From contig JBAZID010000015.1 in the NCBI GenBank assembly GCA_041651995.1, positions 1 to 55,584 of the forward strand: a DNA stretch of 55,584 nucleotides, written 5' to 3'. Positions 1 through 8,126 of this stretch are shown here, piece by piece. The notes under the pieces were generated by a model, which saw only the letters and a list, made by a program, of their open reading frames with translations, ran no database searches and was not told the origin of the DNA. The position numbers and the translations under genes were made by a program. Within the stretch, counting starts at the first letter, position 1. Each line of letters starts with the position of its first letter. This DNA comes from Sulfuricella sp. GTDB taxonomy: Bacteria > Pseudomonadota > Gammaproteobacteria > Burkholderiales > Sulfuricellaceae.

Positions 1-59
1 CAGCAACAAACTTCATACAACATGCTGGCCAGACGCCTGAGAATCCCGGGGTAAGTCAC
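1..59 (-). CDS. RDD family membrane protein, N-terminal fragment (runs off window)
   Basis: Reading the minus strand from a GTG at 59 gives VTYPGILRRLASMLYEVCC, open to the window edge. The LRRLASMLYE stretch is typical of the N-terminus of RDD-domain membrane proteins. It lies 25 bases downstream of the DUF3106 stop on the same strand, and sigma factor-DUF3619-DUF3106-RDD is a recurring betaproteobacterial order. Only 19 residues are visible, so the call rests on that motif plus context. Confidence 0.6.
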   Translation of the reverse strand, partial: MTYPGILRRLASMLYEVCC

Positions 60-84
60 ATTTCCGGACCTGTTTTCCACAGAA

Positions 85-549
85 CTACCGGGCGGGAACA
101 ACAGAAGGCGCAACGGGCAAGGGCACAACATTCGCAGAGCCCGCCGGATTCCCTGGCTGGAGCCCTGCTGCAGGCTTCTGTTCGGCCTTTTGCTGCCATT
201 TTTGCTTCAATGCCTGGCGCTTTTCCGGTGGCAACTGTTTGAATTTCTGGTAGCGCTGCCGCGCCTGCTCGCGTTCCTCTGCGGTCAGCCTGTCCCAGTC
301 CTTGAGCTGAGCCTGAACTCGCTGTTGCTCAAGCGGCGTCATTTTACGGTAATGCTTGGCCACGCCCAGCAGCTTGAAGCGCTTGCGTGCTGACATATCA
401 TCCCAGTTCCCGGCCACCGGGGAGAGGATCTGCTTCTGTTCCGGGTTCAGTTCCGACCAGCGCGGCGGTTTGGCAGAATCAACTGCGAAACTCATGCCAG
501 GCAGCAGAAAGAGCCAGAGCGCTAGCGCCGCGAGGATTGATCTAGCCAT
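85..549 (-). CDS. DUF3106 domain protein, exported
   Basis: 154 residues. A hydrophobic signal peptide (about residues 1-22, ending near SFA) precedes a charged helical domain with repeated W..L...Q/E..L patterns (PPRWSELNPEQKQIL, WDRLTAEEREQARQRYQ), the DUF3106 signature. The C-terminus (about 125-154) is Pro/Ala-rich and low complexity. Its ATG lies inside the 3' end of the upstream DUF3619 gene (28-base overlap), so the two are probably translationally coupled. The function is unknown; helical periplasmic proteins of this kind are sometimes compared with Spy/CpxP-type stress proteins, which is inference here. Confidence 0.85.
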   Translation of the reverse strand: MARSILAALALWLFLLPGMSFAVDSAKPPRWSELNPEQKQILSPVAGNWDDMSARKRFKLLGVAKHYRKMTPLEQQRVQAQLKDWDRLTAEEREQARQRYQKFKQLPPEKRQALKQKWQQKAEQKPAAGLQPGNPAGSANVVPLPVAPSVVPAR

Positions 550-908
550 GAATCAAAATCAGAATCAAGATAAGCATGAACTGGCAAATCTCCAGCCAGC
601 AAGGTGGCGTCCTCATCATCCGGCTCAACGTCATTGATTTCCTGCCAGTTGAATGCGATCAGCAGACCCAGTAGCAAAACGGCGAACGGAATCCAGAATC
701 GCAACGAAGAGTGTCCATGCCCGTGGTGTCCGGAATGCATTTCGCCATGACCTGCCATCGCCACACCAAGAACCTGCCGGGAAGTGGCATGCGCGGCCAA
801 AGCCTGCTTGCGGGCAGAGTGCAAGTTTTCCAGCACAGAGCGATCCAGCTGATTGGCGCCGTGATTCAAATACTGGGTAATTTTTTTTGCTATGTTCCGC
901 TCGTTCAT
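522..908 (-). CDS. DUF3619 family single-pass membrane protein
   Basis: 128 residues: a cytoplasmic helical N-terminus (about 1-55), a His/Gly-rich stretch (GHGEMHSGHHGHGH, about 53-66), one membrane segment (FWIPFAVLLLGLLIAFNW, about 70-88) and an acidic C-terminus. Its ATG overlaps the sigma factor stop by four bases (905-908), the usual sign of coupling. Position directly after an ECF-type sigma gene and a topology with a cytoplasmic N-terminal helix suggest a regulator of that sigma factor, but no zinc-binding anti-sigma motif (HxxxCxxC) is present. The His-rich patch could bind metal (inference). Confidence 0.8.
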   Translation of the reverse strand: MNERNIAKKITQYLNHGANQLDRSVLENLHSARKQALAAHATSRQVLGVAMAGHGEMHSGHHGHGHSSLRFWIPFAVLLLGLLIAFNWQEINDVEPDDEDATLLAGDLPVHAYLDSDFDSWLDQSSRR

Positions 909-1516
909 AGCCTCACTCCTTTATTCTTCAACGTGGCAGCCAGGGAATGCACTGCCCGAGAACAATGGGTTTTCACACTCCCTTCGGAGCACCCCATTGC
1001 CGCCGCCGTTTCGGCGACATCCATATCCTCCCAGTAACGCAGCACGAATGCTTCCCGTTGACGCGCCGGCAACTTTCCTACTGCATCTTCAATCACAGCG
1101 AGCGTTTGCGCCCGATCCAGCTGATTTGCCGGATTCTCGAAGTAATTGGAGTCGCTTTCAACTTCCAGAGTTTCCAGCGGATCCTGCTCATCGCCTTCCT
1201 TGTTGAAAGAAAACGATGACAACAGGGTGGTCCACAGCGCGCGCACCTTGTGGCGACGGAAGTAATCGCGAATGGCATTTTGCAAAATACGCTGAAACAA
1301 CATCGGCAGCTCATCAACCGGGCGCGTGCCATACTTTTCCGCCAGCCGCATCATGGCATCCTGGACAATGTCCAGCGCGGCATGATCGTCATGCACGGCG
1401 TATGCCGCCTGCTTGAACGCGCGCCGTTCAACCTGGATCAGGAAATCCGAAAGTTCGCGTTCAGTGGCCAGTTTCTGAATCCCATAAATGCAATAAAACA
1501 ATGCTGTACTCCGCAT
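905..1516 (-). CDS. RNA polymerase sigma factor, ECF/sigma-70 family
   Basis: 203 residues. Region 2 is visible as HAALDIVQDAMMRLAEKYG and region 4 as LPARQREAFVLRYWEDM followed by the helix-turn-helix VAETAAAMGCSEGSVKTHCSRAVHSL. An acidic linker (about 98-130) separates them. Homologous proteins usually begin near LATERELSDFL; here that position is CTG, so the ATG at 1516 (or the TTG five codons later) is the only normal start and adds about 16 residues. First gene of the leftward operon, divergent from ilvB across 124 bases. Confidence 0.85.
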   Translation of the reverse strand: MRSTALFYCIYGIQKLATERELSDFLIQVERRAFKQAAYAVHDDHAALDIVQDAMMRLAEKYGTRPVDELPMLFQRILQNAIRDYFRRHKVRALWTTLLSSFSFNKEGDEQDPLETLEVESDSNYFENPANQLDRAQTLAVIEDAVGKLPARQREAFVLRYWEDMDVAETAAAMGCSEGSVKTHCSRAVHSLAATLKNKGVRL

Positions 1517-1640
1517 AATAGCAAAAAACCGCCATTTTCAGGGCATCCCATGGCGCCGATGCAATGCCGCACTTGACCAAACACTCCGCAACCATTACTG
1601 TTCGGGGTCTTTTTGTTAGTTTGTCAGACAAGGCATTTCC

Positions 1641-3344
1641 ATGGAGTTAACGGGCGCAGAAATCACTGTACGCTGCTTGGCGGAAGAGGGGGTCGAATAT
1701 GTATTCGGTTACCCCGGCGGCGCAGTGCTCAACATCTACGATGCAATTTACAAGCAGGACAAGTTCAAGCATGTGCTCGTGCGCCACGAACAGGCCGCGG
1801 TCCACGCGGCCGATGGCTACGCACGCGCCACAGGCCGTACCGGCGTGGCACTGGTTACATCCGGGCCAGGCGCAACCAATGCGGTCACCGGCATTGCCAC
1901 GGCGTACATGGACTCGGTACCAATGGTGGTGATCAGCGGCCAGGTTCCGACTCCCGCCATCGGCATGGACGCCTTCCAGGAAGTGGATACCGTCGGGATT
2001 ACACGCCCCTGCGTCAAACACAACTTCCTGGTCAAGGATATCCGGGAGCTCGCCAGCACTATCAAGAAAGCATTTTATATCGCCTCGACAGGGCGCCCCG
2101 GCCCGGTTCTGGTGGACATCCCCAAGGATGTGACCCAGTTCAGGACCGAGTTCGAATATCCCAAGAGTGTCAGCCTGCGCTCCTACAACCCGGTGACCAA
2201 AGGGCATAGCGGCCAGATCAAACGTGCCGTGCAGATGTTGCTGAGTGCCAAGCGCCCGATGATCTATGCGGGCGGAGGGGTGATCCTTTCCGATGCCGCC
2301 AAGCAACTGACCGAACTGGCACGACTGCTGGGCTTTCCTTGCACCAACACCCTGATGGGCCTGGGCGGCTTTCCTGCCAGCGACCCGCTTTCGGTCGGCA
2401 TGCTCGGCATGCACGGCACCTACGAAGCCAATATGGCAGTACAGCACAGTGATGTGCTGGTGGCCATCGGCGCGCGCTTCGACGACCGGGTGATCGGCAA
2501 TCCCGAGCACTTCTACCAGGAAGAACGCCAGATCATTCACATCGATATCGATCCTTCCTCCATCTCCAAGCGCGTCAAGGTAGATGTACCCATCGTTGGC
2601 AACGTACCCGACGTGCTGACGGAAATGATCAAGCTGATCAAGGCCAGCAAGGAAAAACCGGATCAGGCCGCACTCAAGACCTGGCTGACGCAAATCGAAT
2701 TGTGGCGCTCGCGCGACTGCCTCAAGTATGACCGCAGCAGCGACATCATCAAGCCCCAGTACGTGCTGGAAAAACTGCATGAAGTGACAGGAGGCGATGC
2801 CTTCGTGACTTCCGACGTGGGTCAGCACCAGATGTGGGCAGCGCAATTCTACAAGTTCGACAAGCCGCGCCGCTGGATCAACTCCGGTGGCCTGGGCACC
2901 ATGGGTTTCGGCCTGCCGGCTGCCATGGGCGTACAGTTGGCCCACCCTGCTGCGATGGTGGCTTGTGTCACGGGCGAAGGCAGCATCCAGATGAACATCC
3001 AGGAACTGGCCACCTGCAAGCAGTTCAACATTCCCATCAAGATCATCCTGCTCAACAATCGTTATCTGGGCATGGTGCGGCAGTGGCAGGAGTTTTTCTA
3101 CGGCGAACGCTATGCCGAATCCTACATGGACACCCTGCCGGATTTCGTCAAGCTGGCCGAGGCCTATGGACACGCCGGTCGGCGCATCGACAACCCGGCC
3201 GATGTGGAAGGTGCGCTCAAATGGGCGTTCTCCCCAGAAATGAAGGACACGCTGGTGTTCCTCGACTTCCGTACCGATCAGACCGAGAACGTATATCCCA
3301 TGATTCCCGGCGGCAAGGGCCTGTCTGAAATGATTCTGGTGTAA
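1641..3344 (+). CDS. ilvB: Acetolactate synthase, large (catalytic) subunit
   Basis: 567 residues, the full length for this thiamine-diphosphate enzyme, which condenses two pyruvates to acetolactate (valine, leucine) or pyruvate with 2-oxobutyrate (isoleucine). The ThDP-activating glutamate lies in RHEQAAVHAADGYARATG (about 48-65), the central FAD-binding-like domain spans about 190-330, and the C-terminal cofactor motif is GEGSIQMNIQELATC...NNRYLGMVRQWQ. ilvH follows two bases after the stop. The 124-base upstream gap shows no attenuator I can support. Confidence 0.97.
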   Translation: MELTGAEITVRCLAEEGVEYVFGYPGGAVLNIYDAIYKQDKFKHVLVRHEQAAVHAADGYARATGRTGVALVTSGPGATNAVTGIATAYMDSVPMVVISGQVPTPAIGMDAFQEVDTVGITRPCVKHNFLVKDIRELASTIKKAFYIASTGRPGPVLVDIPKDVTQFRTEFEYPKSVSLRSYNPVTKGHSGQIKRAVQMLLSAKRPMIYAGGGVILSDAAKQLTELARLLGFPCTNTLMGLGGFPASDPLSVGMLGMHGTYEANMAVQHSDVLVAIGARFDDRVIGNPEHFYQEERQIIHIDIDPSSISKRVKVDVPIVGNVPDVLTEMIKLIKASKEKPDQAALKTWLTQIELWRSRDCLKYDRSSDIIKPQYVLEKLHEVTGGDAFVTSDVGQHQMWAAQFYKFDKPRRWINSGGLGTMGFGLPAAMGVQLAHPAAMVACVTGEGSIQMNIQELATCKQFNIPIKIILLNNRYLGMVRQWQEFFYGERYAESYMDTLPDFVKLAEAYGHAGRRIDNPADVEGALKWAFSPEMKDTLVFLDFRTDQTENVYPMIPGGKGLSEMILV

Positions 3345-3346
3345 AC

Positions 3347-3838
3347 ATGCGACACATCATCTCCCTGTTAATGGAAAACGAAGCTGGTGCCCTGTCCCGC
3401 GTAGCGGGCCTGTTCTCGGCACGCGGCTACAATATCGAGTCGCTGACCGTGGCGCCGACTGAAGACGCCACCCTTTCACGCATGACCATCGTCACGCGCG
3501 GCTCCGATGAAGTCATCGAGCAGATCACCAAGCAGCTCAACAAGCTGATCGATATCGTCAGGGTAGTGGACCTGTCCGAAGGTGGACATATCGAGCGTGA
3601 ACTGATGCTGGTCAAGGTCCGTGCCGAAGGCGAGTGGCGCGAGGAAATGAAGCGCATGTCGGACATCTTCCGCGGCCGCATCATCGATGTCACCGACAAG
3701 ACCTACACCATCGAAATGACCGGTGCCGGTCACAAGCTGGATGCTTTCCTGAGTGCGCTGGACAAGAGCGCCATTCTCGAAACCGTGCGCACCGGCGCTT
3801 CCGGCATCGGTCGCGGCGACAGAATTTTGAAATCGTGA
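3347..3838 (+). CDS. ilvH: Acetolactate synthase, small regulatory subunit
   Basis: 163 residues with an N-terminal ACT domain (MRHIISLLMENEAGALSRVAGLFSARGYNIESLTV) and the C-terminal ACT-like domain of IlvH. It gives the catalytic subunit full activity and valine feedback sensitivity. The start lies two bases after the ilvB stop, so the pair is coupled. Its TGA stop is embedded in the first GTGAGG unit of the downstream palindromic repeat. Confidence 0.96.
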   Translation: MRHIISLLMENEAGALSRVAGLFSARGYNIESLTVAPTEDATLSRMTIVTRGSDEVIEQITKQLNKLIDIVRVVDLSEGGHIERELMLVKVRAEGEWREEMKRMSDIFRGRIIDVTDKTYTIEMTGAGHKLDAFLSALDKSAILETVRTGASGIGRGDRILKS

Positions 3839-3908
3839 GGGGTGAGGGGTGAGGAGTGAGGGGGAAACCCTGCTCCTTGCTCCTTTCTCCTCACTCCTCA
3901 CTCCTCAC
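3835..3908. repeat. GTGAGG-type palindromic repeat between ilvH and ilvC
   Basis: The left arm carries four GTGAGG/GTGAGGGG units, the right arm the complementary CCTCAC(T) units, around a short GGAAACCC centre. The sequence can fold into a long imperfect hairpin. The ilvH stop codon (3836-3838) is part of the left arm. A second, non-identical copy follows ilvC. Confidence 0.85.
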
Positions 3909-3933
3909 TATGCAATGAAATGAAAGGAAAACC

Positions 3934-4950
3934 ATGAAAGTTTATTACGATAAAGACGCTGACCTCTCCCTGATCAAGGGCAAGAAAGTCACCATCGTCG
4001 GCTACGGCTCGCAGGGCCACGCCCACGCCAACAACCTGAAGGATTCCGGCTGCAAGGTCACGATCGGCCTGCGCAAGGGCGGCGCTTCCTGGGACAAGGC
4101 CGAAAAAGCCGGCCACAAGGTGGAAGAAGTGGGCAAGGCCGTCAAGGGCGCCGATGTCGTCATGCTCCTGGTACCGGACGAGCAGCAGCCCAGTGCGTAC
4201 TATGGCGAAATCGAACCCAACATCAAGAAAGGCGCCACCCTGGCCTTCGCCCATGGATTCAACATCCACTACAACCAGATCCTGCCACGCGCGGACCTGG
4301 ACGTGATCATGGTCGCCCCCAAGGGCCCCGGCCATACCGTGCGCTCCGAATACCTCAAGGGCGGCGGCGTGCCCTCCCTGATCGCGGTGTACCAGGACAA
4401 GTCCGGCAAGGCCAAGGACATCGCCCTGTCCTATGCTGCTGCCAACGGCGGCACCAAAGGCGGCGTGATCGAAACCAACTTCCGTGAAGAAACCGAGACC
4501 GACCTGTTCGGCGAACAAGCCGTGCTGTGCGGCGGTGCAGTGGAACTGGTCAAGGCCGGCTTCGAAACCCTGACCGAAGCCGGTTACGCGCCGGAAATGG
4601 CCTACTTCGAATGCCTGCACGAACTCAAGCTGATCGTGGACCTGATGTACGAAGGCGGCATTGCCAACATGAACTACTCCATCTCCAACAACGCGGAATA
4701 CGGTGAATACGTCACCGGCCAGCGCGTCATCGCCGACCAGGCCCGTGCCGCCATGAAGGAAGCGCTGACCAACATCCAGAACGGCGAATACGCCAAGCGC
4801 TTCATTCTGGAAGGCAAGACCAACTACCCGGAAATGACCGCCCGCCGCCGCCTGAACGCAGAGCACCCGATCGAAATCGTGGGCGCACAACTGCGTTCCA
4901 TGATGCCGTGGATCGCCAAGAACAAGCTGGTTGACCAGTCTAAAAACTAA
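3934..4950 (+). CDS. ilvC: Ketol-acid reductoisomerase (NADP+), class I
   Basis: 338 residues, the class I (short) length. The N-terminal Rossmann motif GYGSQGHAHANNLKDSG (about 20-36) binds NADPH; the helical C-terminal knotted domain carries the Mg2+/substrate acidic residues in ETDLFGEQAVLCGG and in the CLHELKLIVDLMYEGG stretch. It converts acetolactate to dihydroxyisovalerate. A GAAAGGAAAA ribosome site precedes the ATG. It is flanked on both sides by GTGAGG-type hairpins, which may separate its expression from ilvBH and psd (inference). Confidence 0.97.
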   Translation: MKVYYDKDADLSLIKGKKVTIVGYGSQGHAHANNLKDSGCKVTIGLRKGGASWDKAEKAGHKVEEVGKAVKGADVVMLLVPDEQQPSAYYGEIEPNIKKGATLAFAHGFNIHYNQILPRADLDVIMVAPKGPGHTVRSEYLKGGGVPSLIAVYQDKSGKAKDIALSYAAANGGTKGGVIETNFREETETDLFGEQAVLCGGAVELVKAGFETLTEAGYAPEMAYFECLHELKLIVDLMYEGGIANMNYSISNNAEYGEYVTGQRVIADQARAAMKEALTNIQNGEYAKRFILEGKTNYPEMTARRRLNAEHPIEIVGAQLRSMMPWIAKNKLVDQSKN

Positions 4951-4954
4951 GACC

Positions 4955-5025
4955 GTGAGAGGTGAGGCGGGAGGGGTGAGGCGAAGAAACCGCCCACGCC
5001 TCACCCCTCACCCCTTACGCCTCAC
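4955..5025. repeat. GTGAGG-type palindromic repeat between ilvC and psd
   Basis: Left arm GTGAGAGGTGAGGCGGGAGG..., right arm made of CCTCACCCCTCAC-type units, with a GAAGAAACC loop. Same architecture as the repeat at 3835-3908 but with diverged units. It ends six bases before the annotated psd ATG, so it occupies the place of a normal ribosome-binding site. Confidence 0.85.
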
Positions 5026-5031
5026 CCAAAA

Positions 5032-5703
5032 ATGTGCATCGGCGTAGCCCCTCCCAAATTGAATAACTACCCTCACCCCATTATTGCCCGTGAAGGCTGG
5101 CCCTTCCTGGCTGCGGCTATTATTGCCTCCCTTTTCGTGACGATCCTGTATGGCTGGCTGCCTGCCGCGCCGCTGTGGATCATCACCCTGTTTGTACTGC
5201 AATTTTTTCGTGACCCGGCGCGCACCGTGCCGCAGGCACCCAATGCCGTACTCTCGCCCGCGGACGGCCGCATCGTTGCCGTGGAACGCGCTTACGACCA
5301 CTACCTGCAACGTGACGCCCTGAAAATCAGCGTATTCATGAATGTATTCAATGTTCACTCCAACCGTAGCCCGGTGGATGGCACGGTTAGGGAAGTGTGG
5401 TATCACCCCGGCAAATTTTTCAATGCCGACCTCGCCAAGGCTTCGCTGGAAAACGAGCGCAACGCGGTGTGGCTGCAAACCAGGAACGGCGCGGATGTCA
5501 CCTCGGTCCAGGTGGCCGGCCTGATTGCACGGCGCATCCTGTGTTACGTGGTACCGACTGACGAACTGGCCCGTGGACAGCGCTATGGTTTCATTCGCTT
5601 TGGCTCCAGGGTGGACGTTTACCTGCCGCTGACCGCACAGCCGAAAGTCAGTCTGGGCGACAAGGTTCGCGCCACGGAAACCATCCTGGCGGAACTTGTC
5701 TAA
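5032..5703 (+). CDS. psd: Phosphatidylserine decarboxylase, short (archaeal-type) form
   Basis: 223 residues. Decarboxylates phosphatidylserine to phosphatidylethanolamine. The self-cleavage site that makes the pyruvoyl cofactor is the GS of IRFGSRVDVYLP (about 188-199); upstream landmarks are LSPADGRIVAVE and FMNVFNVHSNRSPVDG. An N-terminal membrane segment covers about 23-50. The ATG at 5032 has no clear ribosome site because a repeat ends just before it; a TTG at 5059 (giving a start close to YPHPIIAREGWPF) is an alternative and would match usual lengths better. It overlaps pssA. Confidence 0.93.
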   Translation: MCIGVAPPKLNNYPHPIIAREGWPFLAAAIIASLFVTILYGWLPAAPLWIITLFVLQFFRDPARTVPQAPNAVLSPADGRIVAVERAYDHYLQRDALKISVFMNVFNVHSNRSPVDGTVREVWYHPGKFFNADLAKASLENERNAVWLQTRNGADVTSVQVAGLIARRILCYVVPTDELARGQRYGFIRFGSRVDVYLPLTAQPKVSLGDKVRATETILAELV

Positions 5704-6487
5704 AATCCTTATGCAACAGCCGGATAAATCCAAAGCCCTGCTCGATCCCGACAAGCGCCGGCGCGGCATTTACCTGCTGCCCAACCTGCTCACCACGGCC
5801 GCGCTGTTTGCCGGCTTCTATTCCATCGTCCAGGCCATGAACGGGCGCTACGAAGCCGCCGCCATGGCCATCTTCATTGCCATGGTGCTGGATGGCCTGG
5901 ATGGCCGGGTGGCACGCATGACCCGGACCCAGAGCGCTTTCGGCGCCGAATACGACTCCCTCTCCGACATGGTGTCCTTCGGCGTCGCCCCTGCCCTTGT
6001 CGTCTATGTCTGGGCGCTGAAAGGCATGGGCAAGCTGGGCTGGATTGCGGCCTTTGTGTACTGCGCATGCGCCGCTCTGAGATTGGCGCGCTTCAACACC
6101 CAGCTCGAAGTGGCCGACAAGCGCTATTTCCAGGGACTGCCCAGCCCGGCCGCGGCTGCACTGATCGCCGGCCTGATCTGGGTGATGCACGATTACGGCG
6201 TCGATGGGGCTGACATCCGCTGGCTGGCCTGGGGATTGACCCTGTTCGCCGGCCTCACCATGGTCAGCAATGTCCGCTATTACAGCGGCAAGGACATCAA
6301 CCTGCGCCGCAGCGTGCCGTTCGCGGTGGTGCTGCTGATCGTACTCGGCTTCATCCTGATTTCGCTCGATCCGGCACACGTTCTGTTTGGCGCATTCGTG
6401 CTCTATGGATTATCCGGCTATGCAGTCTGGATCTGGCAGCGCGTGCGCACCGGCAAGAAAAACCCTGTTTCCACACCTGAAAACTGA
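5696..6487 (+). CDS. pssA: CDP-diacylglycerol--serine O-phosphatidyltransferase
   Basis: Membrane enzyme making phosphatidylserine from CDP-diacylglycerol and serine, the step before Psd. The CDP-alcohol phosphatidyltransferase motif is complete: DGLDGRVAR...G.EYDSLSD (about 66-91). Multiple membrane helices follow. The 263-residue version starts at a TTG (5696) overlapping the psd stop by eight bases; an ATG at 5711, eight bases past the psd stop, is an equally good start (258 residues). A basic, Asp-rich N-terminus precedes the first helix. Confidence 0.95.
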   Translation: MSKILMQQPDKSKALLDPDKRRRGIYLLPNLLTTAALFAGFYSIVQAMNGRYEAAAMAIFIAMVLDGLDGRVARMTRTQSAFGAEYDSLSDMVSFGVAPALVVYVWALKGMGKLGWIAAFVYCACAALRLARFNTQLEVADKRYFQGLPSPAAAALIAGLIWVMHDYGVDGADIRWLAWGLTLFAGLTMVSNVRYYSGKDINLRRSVPFAVVLLIVLGFILISLDPAHVLFGAFVLYGLSGYAVWIWQRVRTGKKNPVSTPEN

Positions 6488-6498
6488 CCACTCCCATC

Positions 6499-7890
6499 AT
6501 GTCATTTGAAAGCCTCGGGCTACGCCCGGAAATCCAGCGCGCCGTGGCCGAACAGGGCTACACCGAGCCCACCCCGATCCAGGCGCAAGCCATCCCCGTG
6601 GTGCTGCAGGGCCGCGACATCATGGCGGGCGCGCAAACCGGGACCGGCAAGACGGCTGCCTTCACCCTGCCGCTGCTGCACCGTCTGGCCACCCATGCCA
6701 GCACCAGCACCTCGCCCGCGAAGCACCCCGTTCGCGCCCTGATCCTCACCCCCACCCGAGAACTGGCGGCCCAGGTAGAGGAAAGCGTGCAAACCTACGG
6801 CAAGCATCTTCCCCTCAAGGCTACCGTCATCTACGGCGGCGTCAACATGAATCCCCAGACCGAGGCGTTGCGCACCGGCGTGGACATCGTGGTCGCCACG
6901 CCAGGCCGCCTGCTGGATCATGTGCAGCAAAAGAGCATCAACCTCTCCAAGGTCGAATTCCTGGTGCTGGACGAAGCCGACCGCATGCTGGACATGGGTT
7001 TCCTGCCCGACCTCAAGCGCATCATGGATTTGCTGCCCAAACAGCGTCAGAGCCTGCTGTTCTCCGCCACTTTCGCCGAAGAAATCAAACGCCTGGCCGA
7101 TTCCTTTTTACACAACCCGGCGCTGATCGAAGTCGCCAGTCGCAACACCGCCGCCGAAACCGTCACCCAGCTTGCCTATCGGGTGGACCAGGCACGCAAA
7201 CGCGAACTGCTCGCCCACCTGATCAAGGCTCAGGACCTGCGCCAAGTGCTGGTATTCACCCGCACCAAGAGCGGTGCTGACCGCCTCGCCCACCAGCTCG
7301 ACCGCGACGGCATCCGCGCGGATGCGATTCATGGCGACAAGACCCAGCCGCAGCGCACCAAGGCCCTGTCCGACTTCAAGGAAGGCGAGGTGCGGGTGCT
7401 GGTCGCCACCGACGTGGCCGCGCGCGGCATCGACATCGACCAGCTGCCCCATGTATTCAACTTCGAGATGCCCAATTCGCCGGAAGACTACGTGCACCGC
7501 ATCGGCCGCACCGGTCGCGCCGGCAGCCAAGGCGATGCGATTTCCCTGGTATGCGAGGAAGAAATGCGGATGCTGGCCGAGATCGAACGCCTGATCAAGC
7601 GCGAAATCCCCAAGGAGGTTGTGCCGGGCTTTGAACCGGGAAGCGCACCCAAATCCGAGGAATCCCCCAGGGGGCGCGGGCGTGAACGTGAACGCGCTCC
7701 CCAGCGCCGGCCCGAACTGCCACCAGCCGCTGAACGCCATGCCCAGCGCGCACCGAGCGAGGGCTTGCCGAAACCGGCAGCCAACAACCACCACCAGAAG
7801 CAGCCGATGGGACATGCCGCTTCACATGGCAAGCGCCCCAACCGGCCTGTCGCGGCGCTATTGGGCGGGTTGAAGAAGAAAGATAGTTAA
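6499..7890 (+). CDS. rhlE: DEAD-box ATP-dependent RNA helicase, RhlE type
   Basis: 463 residues. Q motif (GYTEPTPIQAQAIP), Walker A AQTGTGKT, motif Ia PTRELAAQ, DEAD box VLDEADRML, SAT motif FSATF, and C-terminal helicase motifs TDVAARGIDID and HRIGRTGRAG are all intact. The last 85 residues or so are a disordered Arg/Pro/Gly-rich tail, typical of RhlE-like helicases in RNA remodelling and ribosome assembly. It starts 11 bases after pssA and may be co-transcribed with it. Confidence 0.95.
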   Translation: MSFESLGLRPEIQRAVAEQGYTEPTPIQAQAIPVVLQGRDIMAGAQTGTGKTAAFTLPLLHRLATHASTSTSPAKHPVRALILTPTRELAAQVEESVQTYGKHLPLKATVIYGGVNMNPQTEALRTGVDIVVATPGRLLDHVQQKSINLSKVEFLVLDEADRMLDMGFLPDLKRIMDLLPKQRQSLLFSATFAEEIKRLADSFLHNPALIEVASRNTAAETVTQLAYRVDQARKRELLAHLIKAQDLRQVLVFTRTKSGADRLAHQLDRDGIRADAIHGDKTQPQRTKALSDFKEGEVRVLVATDVAARGIDIDQLPHVFNFEMPNSPEDYVHRIGRTGRAGSQGDAISLVCEEEMRMLAEIERLIKREIPKEVVPGFEPGSAPKSEESPRGRGRERERAPQRRPELPPAAERHAQRAPSEGLPKPAANNHHQKQPMGHAASHGKRPNRPVAALLGGLKKKDS

Positions 7891-7901
7891 ATCAGATCGG
7901 T

Positions 7902-7929
7902 ATTTCTTTGCAAAGTTTTGCAAAGAAAT
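7902..7929. repeat. Perfect AT-rich palindrome after rhlE
   Basis: Two 13-base arms, ATTTCTTTGCAAA and its exact complement, separated by GT. It lies 11 bases past the rhlE stop. There is no following T-run on the plus strand, so it is not a classical terminator; it could be a processing or protein-binding site. The remainder of the gap to 8127 shows nothing I recognise. Confidence 0.6.
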
Positions 7930-8126
7930 GCTTTAGTGAAGATTCATTACTCATACTATTTCATGCGTTGGACTCGTGATTTCAAAGTGCATAAGCACGT
8001 CCGCAGAGCAGCCTTTCTTTAATATTCAATTTATTGTGGTTTCGCATTGAGCACTATGCCAATGGCGTGCATACTCTTGGCCTATCAGTCTTTTTAAAAC
8101 CGTTTAATCACTGTTAGCCCTTTCAT

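Noticed and set aside
1517..1640. Attenuator or leader peptide for ilvB
   Set aside because: No short frame rich in Leu, Ile or Val codons and no terminator/antiterminator pair could be found.
1647..3173. 508-codon open frame antisense to ilvB
   Set aside because: It lies fully within a strongly conserved gene and has only the His/Asp/Gly-rich composition of an antisense frame in GC-rich DNA.
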